Assembly (NCBI RefSeq): GCF_000202635.1
Contig: NC_015125.1
Span: 1,798,001-1,862,000, forward strand
DNA: 64,000 nucleotides
Origin: Microbacterium testaceum StLB037
GTDB taxonomy: Bacteria > Actinomycetota > Actinomycetes > Actinomycetales > Microbacteriaceae
Reading direction: 5' to 3'
In this document: positions 42,643-50,648 of the stretch, in pieces
How the letters are laid out: the number at the start of each line of letters is the position of its first letter
How positions within the stretch are numbered: position 1 is the first letter of the stretch
The notes under the pieces: generated by a model
Databases searched by the model: none
What the model saw: only the letters and a program-made list of their open reading frames with translations
What the model was told of the DNA's origin: nothing
Program-made: the position numbers and the translations under genes

Positions 42643-43841
42643 CCCGTCGACAGGCTCAGGGTCCCGCGCTGCGCGTCGCCATGATCGGCTACGGCTTCAT
42701 GGGGGCCGCGCACTCGGTGGGTTGGCGCCAGGCGCCGCGCATGTTCGACCTGCCGCGCGCGGTCGAGATGACCGTCGTGGTGGGCCGGAACGCGGATGCC
42801 GTGGCATCCGCCGCCGAGAAGTGGGGATGGGCCGAGTCGGCCACCGACTGGCGCGAGATCATCGCGCGCGACGACATCGACATCGTCGACATCGTCACCC
42901 CCGGTGACTCGCACGCCGAGATCGCGATCGCGGCGCTCGATGCCGGCAAGCACGTGCTGTGCGAGAAGCCCCTGGCCAACACGGTCGCCGAGGCCGAGGC
43001 CATGGCCGAGGCGGCCGCGCGAGGCCGTGCCCGTGGCATCCGGTCGATGGTGGGATTCACGTACCGTCGGGTTCCCGCCGTCACGCTCCTGCGCGACATG
43101 ATCGCGGAGGGCGCGGTCGGCACGGTGCAGCAGGTGCGCGCGGCCTACCGGCAGGACTGGCTCGTCGACCCCGAGATGCCGCTCGCGTGGCGCCTGCAGA
43201 AGGAGCACGCCGGTTCCGGTGCGCTCGGTGACATCGGCGCGCACATCATCGACATGACCCAGTTCGTGACGGGTCTGGGCGTGGAGCGGGTGTCGGGCAC
43301 GATCGACACGATCGTCGAGGAACGCCCGCTGCAGGCCGCGGGATTGGGCCTGTCGGGGGCGGCGGGCGAGGGCTACGGCGCCGTCACGGTCGACGACGTC
43401 GCCATCTTCACCGGGCGCCTGGCGAACGGCGCCCTGGTCTCGTTCGAGGCGACGCGCTTCGCGACCGGCCGCAAGAACGCCCTCACCATCGAGGTGTCGG
43501 GCGACCGCGGAGCCCTCGCGTTCGACCTCGAAGACCTCAACAGCCTGCGCTTCTACGACCGCACCGCGCCCGAGGGGCGTCAGGGCTTCACGCAGGTGCT
43601 CGTCACCGAGCCGCAGCACCCCTACGTCTCGGCATGGTGGCCCGCGGGGCACATGCTCGGCTACGAGCACGGTTTCAGCCACCAGGTCGTCGACCTCGTC
43701 ACCGCTGTGGCGGACGGCACCGACCCGCACCCCTCGTTCGACGAGGGACTCAGCGTTCAGCGCGTGCTCGACGCGGTCGAGCGCAGCAGTGACAACGATT
43801 CGGCCTGGACCGGCGTCGCCGCCGGCGTCCCGGTCGCCTGA
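42639..43841 (+). CDS. Gfo/Idh/MocA-family sugar dehydrogenase
   Basis: A 400-residue NAD(P)-dependent oxidoreductase. The nucleotide motif is GYGFMG (residues 17-22), EKP at 109-111 carries the catalytic Lys, and GDIGAH at 197-202 holds the usual Asp/His. In gut C-glycoside clusters the oxidising DgpA belongs to this family; others (YcjS type) oxidise C3 of O-glucosides. GTG 42639 overlaps the DUF6379 gene (GTGA). The first ~10 residues come from a short repeat, so the ancestral start may have been the internal Met15 or a lost codon nearby. Confidence 0.87.
   Translation: MTRRQAQGPALRVAMIGYGFMGAAHSVGWRQAPRMFDLPRAVEMTVVVGRNADAVASAAEKWGWAESATDWREIIARDDIDIVDIVTPGDSHAEIAIAALDAGKHVLCEKPLANTVAEAEAMAEAAARGRARGIRSMVGFTYRRVPAVTLLRDMIAEGAVGTVQQVRAAYRQDWLVDPEMPLAWRLQKEHAGSGALGDIGAHIIDMTQFVTGLGVERVSGTIDTIVEERPLQAAGLGLSGAAGEGYGAVTVDDVAIFTGRLANGALVSFEATRFATGRKNALTIEVSGDRGALAFDLEDLNSLRFYDRTAPEGRQGFTQVLVTEPQHPYVSAWWPAGHMLGYEHGFSHQVVDLVTAVADGTDPHPSFDEGLSVQRVLDAVERSSDNDSAWTGVAAGVPVA
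42644..42660. repeat. CCGTCGACAGGCTCAGG short repeat at the start of a Gfo/Idh/MocA gene
   Basis: One base away from the CCTTCGACAGGCTCAGG family. It lies within codons 2-8 of the gene at 42639, so it encodes the N-terminal residues TRRQAQG. Confidence 0.8.
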
Positions 43842-43855
43842 CGCGAAGGAGCATC

Positions 43856-44860
43856 ATGGCCCGCCCGATCACCCTCTTCACCGGCCAGTGGGCCGACCTG
43901 CCATTCGAAGAGGTCGCCCGTCTCGCCGGAGAGTGGGGCTACGACGGCCTCGAGATCGCCTGCTGGGGCGACCACATCGATGTCTCGCGGTGGGACGACG
44001 CCGACTACGTCCAGTCGCGCCGCGACATCCTCGAGAAGAACGGCCTGAAGGTCTGGACGATCTCCAACCACCTCGTGGGCCAGGCCGTGTGCGACGACCC
44101 CATCGACGAGCGGCACCACGACATCGTGCCGCCGCGCGTCTGGGGAGACGGGGATGCCGAGGGCGTGCGGCAGCGCGCGGCGGAGGACCTCAAGAACACG
44201 GCGCGCTTCGCCGCGAAGCTCGGGGTGAAGACGGTCACGGGCTTCACCGGGTCGAGCATCTGGAAGTACGTCGCGATGTTCCCGCCGGCCTCCGACGCCA
44301 TGATCGAGCGAGGCTATGCGGACTTCGCCGCCCGGTGGCATCCGATCCTCGATGTGTTCGAGGAGGTCGGCGTGCGCTTCGCGCTCGAGGTGCACCCGTC
44401 CGAGATCGCCTACGACTATTGGACGGCGAAGAAGACGCTGGATGCCATCGGCCACCGGAAGAGCTTCGGCTTCAACTTCGACCCCTCGCACTTCGTGTGG
44501 CAGCAGCTGGACTCGGTCGCGTTCGTGCTCGACTTCGCCGACCACATCTTCCACGTGCACTGCAAGGAGTCGACGACCAACCTCGACGGCCGCAACGGCG
44601 TGCTCGGCTCGCACCTGTCGTGGGACAACCCGCGTCGCGGGTGGACGTTCGTCTCGACCGGTCACGGCGATGTGCCGTGGGAGCCGCTCTTCCGCGCGCT
44701 GAACGCGATCGGCTACGACGGCCCCACGAGCGTGGAGTGGGAGGACGCCGGCATGGACCGCCTCGTCGGCGGACCCGAGGCGCTCGCGTTCGTCCGCAAG
44801 CTCGGCGAGATCACTCCGCCGCACCAGTTGTTCGACGCCGCGTTCTCGCAGAAGGGCTGA
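43856..44860 (+). CDS. TIM-barrel sugar isomerase/epimerase (3-keto-sugar type)
   Basis: A 334-residue barrel of the AP endonuclease 2/xylose isomerase-like family. Landmarks: [31 protein letters not shown] (Glu near 33), [13 protein letters not shown] (Glu ~178), FNFDPSHF (Asp ~210), HVHCKEST (His ~235) and [11 protein letters not shown] (Glu ~288). This version, always beside Gfo/Idh/MocA and ThuA genes, resembles YcjR-like enzymes acting on 3-keto-glycosides. GAAGGAG precedes ATG 43856. It is 14 nt after the dehydrogenase and 3 nt before the ThuA gene: one operon. Confidence 0.84.
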   Translation: MARPITLFTGQWADLPFEEVARLAGEWGYDGLEIACWGDHIDVSRWDDADYVQSRRDILEKNGLKVWTISNHLVGQAVCDDPIDERHHDIVPPRVWGDGDAEGVRQRAAEDLKNTARFAAKLGVKTVTGFTGSSIWKYVAMFPPASDAMIERGYADFAARWHPILDVFEEVGVRFALEVHPSEIAYDYWTAKKTLDAIGHRKSFGFNFDPSHFVWQQLDSVAFVLDFADHIFHVHCKESTTNLDGRNGVLGSHLSWDNPRRGWTFVSTGHGDVPWEPLFRALNAIGYDGPTSVEWEDAGMDRLVGGPEALAFVRKLGEITPPHQLFDAAFSQKG

Positions 44861-44863
44861 GGC

Positions 44864-45736
44864 ATGACCGACGTTCTGAACGTGCTCATCCTCTCGGGGC
44901 ACATGACCATCGAGCACGACAACGCCCACCGCAGCTTCCGCCTGCACAACCAGTGGATCACGACGCTGCTGGAGGACACCGGACGCTTCAAGGTGCGCGT
45001 CGTCGAAGACCCGCGGGGGCTGCCGGCGAGCGTGATCGACAAGTACGACGTGCTCATCGTCATCTTCGAGGGACGCGACGGCTACCACGACATGGCGACC
45101 GGCTTCGGCGAGGAGACGGATGCCGCGATCCTGCGCTTCGTGCACGACGAAGGCAAGGGGATCGTCTGGTTCCACGGCTCCGCTGCGCAAGAGGACCGCT
45201 GGGGCTACCCCGAGGAGTACAACGTCATGCGCGGAGCCAAGCTCAGCGCGTGGGAGACGGGCCTGCGCCCCCGCCCGTGGGGCGAGGCGCAGTTGCACAC
45301 GACCGAGCCGCGGCATCCGATCACCGAGGGCATCAATGCCACCTGGACCGTCACCGGCGACGACATCCTCGTCGGCGTGCAGATGTACGAGGGCGCCCGA
45401 GTGCTGCTGACGACGTTCGACGACCTCGAGGCGTACGAGAAGGCACCCGTGTGGCCGATGTCGCACTACCCGGTCGACATTCCTGAGGGCGGCATCGCCG
45501 ACCTGCCGGGCATCAACACCGAGCAGCCTCTAGCGTGGATCAACGAGTACGGCGCCGGCCGGTCGTTCACCATCACGATCGGTCACGACATCGACACGTT
45601 CCGCCGCATCGAGTTCATCCGCATGTTCCCGCGCGGCGTGGAGTGGGCGGCGACGGGCGAGGTCTCACTGACCGGCCCCGACCGCCGCGGCGACCGCCGC
45701 ATCAACCCCTGGCCGTACTACAACGGCGAGGGGTGA
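44864..45736 (+). CDS. ThuA-domain protein
   Basis: A 290-residue ThuA-like protein with a class I glutamine-amidotransferase-like fold. VLILSGHMTIEHDNAHRSFR at the N-terminus, IVWFHGSAAQEDRW (residues ~103-116) and the C-terminal FTITIGHDIDTFRRIEF match the family. ThuA takes part in trehalose use in rhizobia together with a Gfo/Idh/MocA dehydrogenase, via 3-keto sugars. Here it follows exactly that combination, so cleavage of a 3-keto-O-glycoside is a reasonable guess. It has no classic amidotransferase Cys. Only 3 nt separate it from the TIM-barrel gene. Confidence 0.82.
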   Translation: MTDVLNVLILSGHMTIEHDNAHRSFRLHNQWITTLLEDTGRFKVRVVEDPRGLPASVIDKYDVLIVIFEGRDGYHDMATGFGEETDAAILRFVHDEGKGIVWFHGSAAQEDRWGYPEEYNVMRGAKLSAWETGLRPRPWGEAQLHTTEPRHPITEGINATWTVTGDDILVGVQMYEGARVLLTTFDDLEAYEKAPVWPMSHYPVDIPEGGIADLPGINTEQPLAWINEYGAGRSFTITIGHDIDTFRRIEFIRMFPRGVEWAATGEVSLTGPDRRGDRRINPWPYYNGEG

Positions 45737-45807
45737 GCCGCGCCCCGGCGCGTCGGCGCGCGCGGGTGCGTGCCCCGGCGCGTCGGCGTGCGGGTTCGTA
45801 CCCCCGC

Positions 45808-45872
45808 GATAAACGCTCTTCCTCGCGAGAAACGCGGTGTGGCGGCGTTTATGGCGAGGAACGGCGTTTATC
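45808..45872. repeat. 65-bp imperfect inverted repeat (GATAAACGC family)
   Basis: The left arm GATAAACGCTCTTCCTCGCG is mirrored by a right arm ending AGGAACGGCGTTTATC; about 24 of 29 positions pair. Just upstream (45742-45793) GCCCCGGCGCGTCGGCG occurs twice. Both lie in the 156-nt gap between the ThuA and Gfo/Idh/MocA genes. A transcription terminator or a small non-autonomous element are both possible. Confidence 0.75.
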
Positions 45873-45892
45873 AGTGAGGGGGGGGGACGGGC

Positions 45893-46879
45893 ATGATCGG
45901 AATCGGAATCCTCGGCGCGGGCGGCATCGCGGAGCGCGCGATGGTCGAGCCCGCGCGCGGCGTCGACGGGGTCGAGGTCGTGGCGATCGGGGCACGCGAC
46001 CCCGAGCGGGCGCGCGCGTTCGCCGAACGCCTCGATCTGCCCGCGTGGGGCGACTACCGCGCCGTGCTGTCGGACCCGCGGGTCGACCTCGTGTACCTCG
46101 CGCTGCCGCCGATCGTGCATGCCGAGTGGGCCGTCCGGGCGCTCGCGGCGGGCAAGCACGTGCTGTGCGAGAAACCGCTGTCGGCCAACGGGACGACCGC
46201 CGAGCAGATCGCGGATGCCGCGGATGCCGCGGGCCGACGCGCCTTCGTCGGGTTCCACTTCCGCCGGCACGGCTTCATCCGCGAGCTCCTCGAGACGATC
46301 GCCTCGGGCGTGCTCGGCGAGGTGAAGCTGGTCGAGATCGACTTCAGCATCCCCCACTTCGTCGTGCAGCCGGGCAACATCCGCCTCGACGGCGACCTCG
46401 CGGGCGGAGCCGTGATGGACGTCGGCTGCTACGCCGTCGACCTGCTGCGCGCGGCCTTCGGCGAGCCCGAGGTCGTCATGGCGACGGCGCAGACCTACGA
46501 CGCGGATCCCCGGATCGACCTGCAGACCGACACGGAGTTGCGTCTCCCCGGTGGCATCCCGGCCCTCCTGCGGGCTTCGTTCCTCGGTGACGACCAGGGC
46601 GCGATGTGGGTGCGCGTCGACGGTACGGCCGCTTCGCTTCTCGCGACGAGCGTGATCGTGCCGCAGTGGGGAGGGACGCTGACCGTGACGTCGTCCGGCG
46701 GCGAGGTCCTCCGCTCCGTCGCGGCGGAGCCGGGGGAAAACAGCTACGCGCGACAGCTCGAGCACCTGCGCGATGTGCTTTCCGGCGGGGCGGAGAGCGT
46801 CCTCGACGCCCGCCGAGGCGTCGGCACCATGCGCGTGGTCGACGCGATCTACCGCGCCGCGGGGCTGCAGCCGCGCTGA
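45893..46879 (+). CDS. Gfo/Idh/MocA-family oxidoreductase (xylose dehydrogenase-like)
   Basis: A 328-residue NAD(P)-dependent oxidoreductase. The dinucleotide motif is GILGAGGIAE (residues ~5-14), EKP at 93-95 and MDVGCYAVDLLR near 182-193. DVGCYAV, rather than DxGxH, is seen in the D-xylose/glucose-fructose type branch. It may oxidise the pentose or hexose freed by the GH3/GH43 enzymes. ATG 45893 has a G-rich stretch before it. The upstream inverted repeat probably separates it from the ThuA operon, so it may have its own promoter. Confidence 0.85.
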   Translation: MIGIGILGAGGIAERAMVEPARGVDGVEVVAIGARDPERARAFAERLDLPAWGDYRAVLSDPRVDLVYLALPPIVHAEWAVRALAAGKHVLCEKPLSANGTTAEQIADAADAAGRRAFVGFHFRRHGFIRELLETIASGVLGEVKLVEIDFSIPHFVVQPGNIRLDGDLAGGAVMDVGCYAVDLLRAAFGEPEVVMATAQTYDADPRIDLQTDTELRLPGGIPALLRASFLGDDQGAMWVRVDGTAASLLATSVIVPQWGGTLTVTSSGGEVLRSVAAEPGENSYARQLEHLRDVLSGGAESVLDARRGVGTMRVVDAIYRAAGLQPR

Positions 46880-46910
46880 CGCCGCTTGTCTGCCCGACGT
46901 CCGCTCCATC

Positions 46911-46966
46911 GAGTGTCCACAACACCCGGAAGCGCCCGTACCCGGGTCCGGGTGTCCCTGACGCTC
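46911..46966. repeat. 55-bp palindromic intergenic repeat, copy 4 (diverged)
   Basis: GAGTGTCCACAACACCCGGA is mirrored by GTCCGGGTGTCCCTGACGCTC with more mismatches than copies 1-3. It follows the stop of the Gfo/Idh/MocA gene by 32 nt, upstream of the toxin-antitoxin promoter, consistent with a terminator-like position. Confidence 0.8.
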
Positions 46967-46987
46967 GACGACGGAGTCGGGTTCATC

Positions 46988-47017
46988 TGTGTACACAACA
47001 GCGCCAGTTGCTACACT
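46988..47017 (+). promoter_or_regulatory. Toxin-antitoxin promoter with TGTGTACACA operator; leaderless start
   Basis: TGTGTACACA (46988-46997) is a perfect palindrome placed over the expected -35. TACACT (47012-47017) is a good -10. The antitoxin ATG is at 47024, only 6 nt past the -10, so the transcript probably starts at the A of ATG. Autorepression by the antitoxin is known for Phd/YefM families. Confidence 0.7.
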
Positions 47018-47023
47018 TGCGCC

Positions 47024-47287
47024 ATGGACACCGTCACGACCGAACTCTCCACGCGCGAGCTCCGGAGTCAGCTGTCCGACGTTCTGGGTCGGGCGATGTA
47101 CGCGGGCGAGCGTATCGGGGTGACCCGCAACGGCAAGCTGGCGGCGGTGGTCGTGAGCGTCGCCGACGTCGAAGCCCTCGAAGAGTTCGAGATGGCGCAG
47201 GACGTGGCCGCCTACCGTCAGGCGAAGAACGACGATGACGGCGTGCGTGTGACGCTCGATGAGCTGCGCGGCGACCTCTCGTCGTGA
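47024..47287 (+). CDS. Phd/YefM-family antitoxin
   Basis: An 87-residue antitoxin. The N-terminal DNA-binding fold is seen in STRELRSQLSDVLGRAMYAG (residues ~10-29), then ERIGVTRNGKLAAVVVSVAD. The acidic C-terminus (NDDDGVRVTLDELRGDLSS) would wrap the toxin. The gene overlaps the toxin gene by 4 nt (GTGA), and an operator lies upstream. It should neutralise the RelE-type toxin and repress its own promoter; this role is well established for the family. Confidence 0.93.
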   Translation: MDTVTTELSTRELRSQLSDVLGRAMYAGERIGVTRNGKLAAVVVSVADVEALEEFEMAQDVAAYRQAKNDDDGVRVTLDELRGDLSS

Positions 47288-47544
47288 GCTATCGGGTCGA
47301 ACTCACCTCCGCGGCGGCCCGTCAGGTGAGGAAGCTGCCGCGACCCGCTCGTGACCGAGTCGTCGAGGCGATCAGCGGCTTGCGAGAGGACCCTCACCCT
47401 CCCGCGGCGAAGAAGCTCGTCGGAGAGCAGACCGCCTGGCGTATCCGTGTCGGCGACTACCGGGTGATCTACGACGTCTTCGACGGCGACCTGCTCGTCA
47501 CCGTCGTCCGGGCCGCGCACCGTCGAGAGGTGTACGACCGGTGA
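47284..47544 (+). CDS. RelE/ParE-superfamily toxin
   Basis: An 86-residue toxin of the RelE type: YRVELTSAAARQVRKLPRPA at the start, WRIRVGDYRVIYDVFDGDLL near residues 50-69, and a basic C-terminus (RAAHRREVYDR). RelE toxins cut mRNA at the ribosome; Arg and Tyr residues near 53, 58 and 83 would serve catalysis (inference from family). The GTG start overlaps the antitoxin stop. The next gene, a GNAT acetyltransferase, also overlaps by 4 nt, so it may be expressed with the pair. Confidence 0.93.
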   Translation: MSYRVELTSAAARQVRKLPRPARDRVVEAISGLREDPHPPAAKKLVGEQTAWRIRVGDYRVIYDVFDGDLLVTVVRAAHRREVYDR

Positions 47545-47978
47545 CCGGGCAGTCATACGCGCCAGTGGTCGAGACGGCGACCCTCGCCGACATCGACGCG
47601 CTGCTGGCGTTCTGGGCGATCGCGGGCGAGAACGACGCGCGACCGAGCGACTCCGCCCCGGCCGTCGAGGCACTGCTCCGTCGTGACCCCGACGCGGTGC
47701 TCGTCGTCCGCGCCGAGGGCCGGATCGTCGGCACCGTCATCGCCGGCTGGGACGGGTGGCGCGCCCACCTCTACCGCCTCGCCGTGCACCCCGACCACCG
47801 CCGACAGGGGATCGCCCGGCTCCTGCTCGATGCGGCAGAAGCTCGTCTTCGCGCGCTGGGCGCCGGACGCTTCGACGCCATGGTGCTCGAGGGCAACGAC
47901 CTCGGCGCGTCCGCGTGGGCGGCTCGCGGATACGCGCCCCAGCCCGAGTGGCGGCGCTGGGTGCGTTCCGCGCGCTGA
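47541..47978 (+). CDS. GNAT-family N-acetyltransferase
   Basis: A 145-residue acetyltransferase. The acetyl-CoA pyrophosphate loop is HPDHRRQGIARLLLDAAEAR (R/Q-x-x-G-x-G/A near residues ~88-93), preceded by LYRLAV. The rest has the usual N-terminal strands (VVRAEGRIVGTVIAGWDGW). Substrate unknown. The 4-nt overlap with the RelE toxin stop is striking: GNAT proteins can be toxins or modify tRNA/protein amines, but the presence of an HTH-less single domain with ordinary motifs gives no proof. It ends 20 nt before a palindromic repeat. Confidence 0.88.
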   Translation: MTGQSYAPVVETATLADIDALLAFWAIAGENDARPSDSAPAVEALLRRDPDAVLVVRAEGRIVGTVIAGWDGWRAHLYRLAVHPDHRRQGIARLLLDAAEARLRALGAGRFDAMVLEGNDLGASAWAARGYAPQPEWRRWVRSAR

Positions 47979-47997
47979 GTCCGCGGCATCCGCGTCA

Positions 47998-48073
47998 CGA
48001 GAACAGGGGATTGCGCCGGAGCAGGCTGCGCGCGAGGTGAATTGCCCTGTTCCGGGTGGATCGCCTGTTCTCG
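47998..48073. repeat. 76-bp inverted repeat (CGAGAACAGG family), copy A
   Basis: It begins CGAGAACAGGGGATTGCGCC and ends GATCGCCTGTTCTCG, with inner blocks GGAGCAGG and TTGCCCTGTT. Copy B at 49523 has the same order of blocks. The P450 gene stop lies 10 nt beyond this copy. Confidence 0.85.
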
Positions 48074-48082
48074 CGCGGACCG

Positions 48083-49390
48083 TCAGCCCCGGTGGAACGG
48101 GCAGCCCGACGGCGCGTCCGCGCGGCGCACCCGCCCGCCGGAGCGCGGCTTGGTCGGCATCCGGCGCCTGTTCACCTCGAGTCCGCGGCCCGAGATGCGC
48201 AGACGCGGGCCGCTGAGGACGGCGATGGATGCCGCGAGCCCGGCGATCGCGAGCTTCTCGCCGGGGCAGCGGTGACCGGTCGGCACGTCGCCGCCGCCGT
48301 GGGGGACGAAGGCGTGCAGCGCCTCGTAGTCGTCGACGCCGCGGAAGCGCTCGGGGTCGAATGTCGACGGTCGCTCCCACTCGCGCGCATCGGTGTCGGT
48401 GCCGAGGATGTCCAGGACCACTCGTCCGCCCGCCGCCACCCGCTCTCCGTCCAGCTCGACGTCGGTCTTCGCCCACGCCGGCAGCATCGGCACGAAGGGG
48501 GCGGTGCGGCGGATCTCCTGCGCGAACATCGTCGCGAGTTCGCCGCCCACGAGCGATCCGCGCTCGGCCGTCTCGACGGCGATGCGCTCGCGCCACTCCG
48601 GTCGGTCGTGCAGCTCCTTCGCGGCGAAGGCGACGAAACGAGAGACGGCGATCATCGGACGGAAGCTGTTCTGCAGCTCGATCCCCGCGCGCTTCGCCGG
48701 GAGCAACGCGCCGCCCTGGTCGCGGTGGTGCGCCCACGCGTGCAGCGCGGTGCCCTCGGCGGGGTCGAGCGTGCCCTCACGGACGGCGTCGATGAGCTCC
48801 GCGGCATGGCGATCCGACCACCGGCGGTTGAGCAGGGCGAGCGCGAACTCGGGCGAGTACGGCACGCCGAACCCGTCGACGATCTGCGCCTGCCGCCTCG
48901 CCCACCGCGTCTGCGCGGCCGCGGTTCCCGGAATGCCCGCCCACCGCATGATCGCCCGGCCCAGCGCTCCGACGGCGGCGTCGTACGCCGAGCGCTCCCC
49001 GCCCGCGACCCACGCGTCGAGCTCGCCTCGCCACTGCCGGTCGAGCTCGGGGAGCAGACGCTGCACCTCGGCGTCGTCGTACAGCACATCGACGAAGGTC
49101 GCCTTGCGGTGCCGGTGCTCGGCGCCGTCGAGGCTGTGCACCGAGCCGTGGCCGAAGAGCGACTCCTGGATGAAGGCGGGCATGGCCCCGTGGCGGCGGG
49201 TCAGCGACTCGTCGTAGAAGAGCCGCACGCCCTCTTCGCCGCGGACGAACAGCGCCTCGCGCCCGAGCAGGCGGAACGGCACCGCACGGGCGCCGCGGTC
49301 GGCCCGGCGCCACAGGTGCGCGCCGAAGCCGTAACCGCGGACCAGGAGCGAGAGCGAGTCGTCACGAAGGAGGGCGAGGGGGGATGCCAT
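48083..49390 (-). CDS. CYP152-type cytochrome P450 (fatty-acid peroxygenase-like)
   Basis: A P450 of about 435 residues. The haem signature is FVPHGGGDVPTGHRCPGEKL, with Cys near residue 375. This GGGD...GHRCPGE form, together with QEIRRTAPFVP (the substrate-carboxylate Arg-Pro region) and NSFRPMIAVSRFVAF, marks the CYP152 family, which uses H2O2 to hydroxylate or decarboxylate fatty acids. No redox partner gene is nearby, as expected for peroxygenases. ATG 49390 or GTG 49399 may be the start; neither site is convincing. Flanked by two copies of a 76-bp inverted repeat. Confidence 0.88.
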   Translation of the reverse strand: MASPLALLRDDSLSLLVRGYGFGAHLWRRADRGARAVPFRLLGREALFVRGEEGVRLFYDESLTRRHGAMPAFIQESLFGHGSVHSLDGAEHRHRKATFVDVLYDDAEVQRLLPELDRQWRGELDAWVAGGERSAYDAAVGALGRAIMRWAGIPGTAAAQTRWARRQAQIVDGFGVPYSPEFALALLNRRWSDRHAAELIDAVREGTLDPAEGTALHAWAHHRDQGGALLPAKRAGIELQNSFRPMIAVSRFVAFAAKELHDRPEWRERIAVETAERGSLVGGELATMFAQEIRRTAPFVPMLPAWAKTDVELDGERVAAGGRVVLDILGTDTDAREWERPSTFDPERFRGVDDYEALHAFVPHGGGDVPTGHRCPGEKLAIAGLAASIAVLSGPRLRISGRGLEVNRRRMPTKPRSGGRVRRADAPSGCPFHRG

Positions 49391-49522
49391 GCCCCCCACG
49401 GTTCCACGTAGGTCGAGGGGCCACCGAGGGGGCGGCGCGTTCTCGGCGCGTGTGGTACCGAGTCAGGTGCACAGGCGCCGCGACCGCCCCTCACGCGCCG
49501 GGCCGGGGTGGGCGCGCGGCGA

Positions 49523-49597
49523 CGAGAACAGGGGGATGTCACCGGAGCAGGACGTCTCGGGACGGATCGCCCTGTCCTCGTGGCATCCCCTGTTCTG
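49523..49597. repeat. 76-bp inverted repeat (CGAGAACAGG family), copy B
   Basis: It begins CGAGAACAGGGGGATGTCAC, then CGGAGCAGG, GATCGCCCTGTCC, and ends GGCATCCCCTGTTCTG. It lies upstream of the P450 gene and is in the same orientation as copy A. The gap 49391-49658 also holds a terminator hairpin, with no gene seen. Confidence 0.85.
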
Positions 49598-49612
49598 GTG
49601 ACGGGCACAGCA

Positions 49613-49644
49613 GAGGGGCGGCGGCCGCACGGCCACCGCCCCTC
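49613..49644 (-). terminator. Strong hairpin at the 3' end of the 49.7-53.0 kb operon
   Basis: GAGGGGCGG (49613-49621) pairs with CCGCCCCTC (49636-49644), with an inner GGCC/GGCC pairing. It lies 15 nt past the stop of the TIM-barrel gene at 49659. There is no long U-tract, which is common for actinobacterial terminators. Confidence 0.75.
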
Positions 49645-49658
49645 CAGAAGACCGTCGA

Positions 49659-50648
49659 TCAGGCCGGAACCCGCGCCCCCTCGAGGATCGGCCGCAGCAC
49701 CTTCTGCACGTACCACCCCGCGACCATCGTGCTCTCGGCGGGGTGCGGGCTCTGGTCGGACTCGACCACGATCCAGCCGCGGTAGCCGTGCTCGGCCAGC
49801 GCGCCGACGAAGCCCTCGAAGTCGACCAGCCCGCGCTCGTCGCTCGGCTCGGAGAACCAGCGGAGGATCTTCCGCGAGCCGCCCTCCGTGCGGATGAACT
49901 GCTCCGCGTGCGGCGTCGTCGCCTCGGCGTCGTCGACCGTCTCGCGCGCGTCCTTCAGCTGGACGTGCACGACCCGATCGGCGTGCTGCCGATACAGCGC
50001 CACGGGGTCGATCCCCGCGATCGCGAGCTCGGCGGTGTCGATCGCGAGGCCCACGGTGTCGGCATCCGTCGCCGCCAGCAGACGGTGGATGCCGTCACCC
50101 AGCCGCAGCGCGGAGAGGAAGTCGACGTGCAGGCCCAGGGCGATGCCGTCCTCGGCGATGGCCGCGCCGACGGCGTTCCACAGGTTCGCCAGCACGCCGA
50201 TCTGCTCGTCGGAGAGCGCCCCCGTCTGCCACGCCGACGGCGCCGCGCGCACGACCAGCACGCTCCCGCCCAGTCGGCGGATGGCATCCGCGAACCACCG
50301 CGCGGTGCGCACGATCTGCTCGACGGAGGCGGGGTCGAGCGGGTCGGGCCCGCGGCCCATCTCGACCTCGAAGCCGACGGAGGGGTCGTACACGTAGCTG
50401 CTCACGGCCTCGATCGCGCATGAGGTCAGGAACTCCCCGAACTTCTCGACCGAGCCGTACAGGTCGGCGAGCTGCTGCGGGGTGCCGAGCGGCTCCCACG
50501 CGCCGAAGCTCTCGGCGGTGAGTTCCACTCCCGAGAAGCCGCTGATCGACACGGTTTTGAAGGCGCGTTCGTGCTCGCGCGTGCGGACGAACGAGTCGAT
50601 GTTCGTGTCCCACTGGTTGATGGCGTAGGCCCAGCGCACGTCGCTCAT
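49659..50648 (-). CDS. TIM-barrel sugar isomerase/epimerase
   Basis: A 329-residue barrel. WAYAINQWDTNIDSFVRT starts strand one. Metal ligands are expected in GLHVDFLS (His/Asp), LAIDTAELA (Asp ~195), HVQLKDA (His ~217) and VVESDQSPHP (Glu ~297). It resembles inosose dehydratase/IolE-like or 3-keto-sugar enzymes. GGAGG precedes ATG 50648 and the gene overlaps the next barrel gene upstream by 4 nt. It is the last gene of a minus-strand operon with another barrel and an alpha/beta deglycosidase pair. Confidence 0.8.
   Translation of the reverse strand: MSDVRWAYAINQWDTNIDSFVRTREHERAFKTVSISGFSGVELTAESFGAWEPLGTPQQLADLYGSVEKFGEFLTSCAIEAVSSYVYDPSVGFEVEMGRGPDPLDPASVEQIVRTARWFADAIRRLGGSVLVVRAAPSAWQTGALSDEQIGVLANLWNAVGAAIAEDGIALGLHVDFLSALRLGDGIHRLLAATDADTVGLAIDTAELAIAGIDPVALYRQHADRVVHVQLKDARETVDDAEATTPHAEQFIRTEGGSRKILRWFSEPSDERGLVDFEGFVGALAEHGYRGWIVVESDQSPHPAESTMVAGWYVQKVLRPILEGARVPA

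Noticed and set aside
49391..49658. Possible small gene between P450 and the deglycosidase operon
   Set aside because: The open frames there translate the 76-bp repeat and a terminator hairpin and have no start signals.
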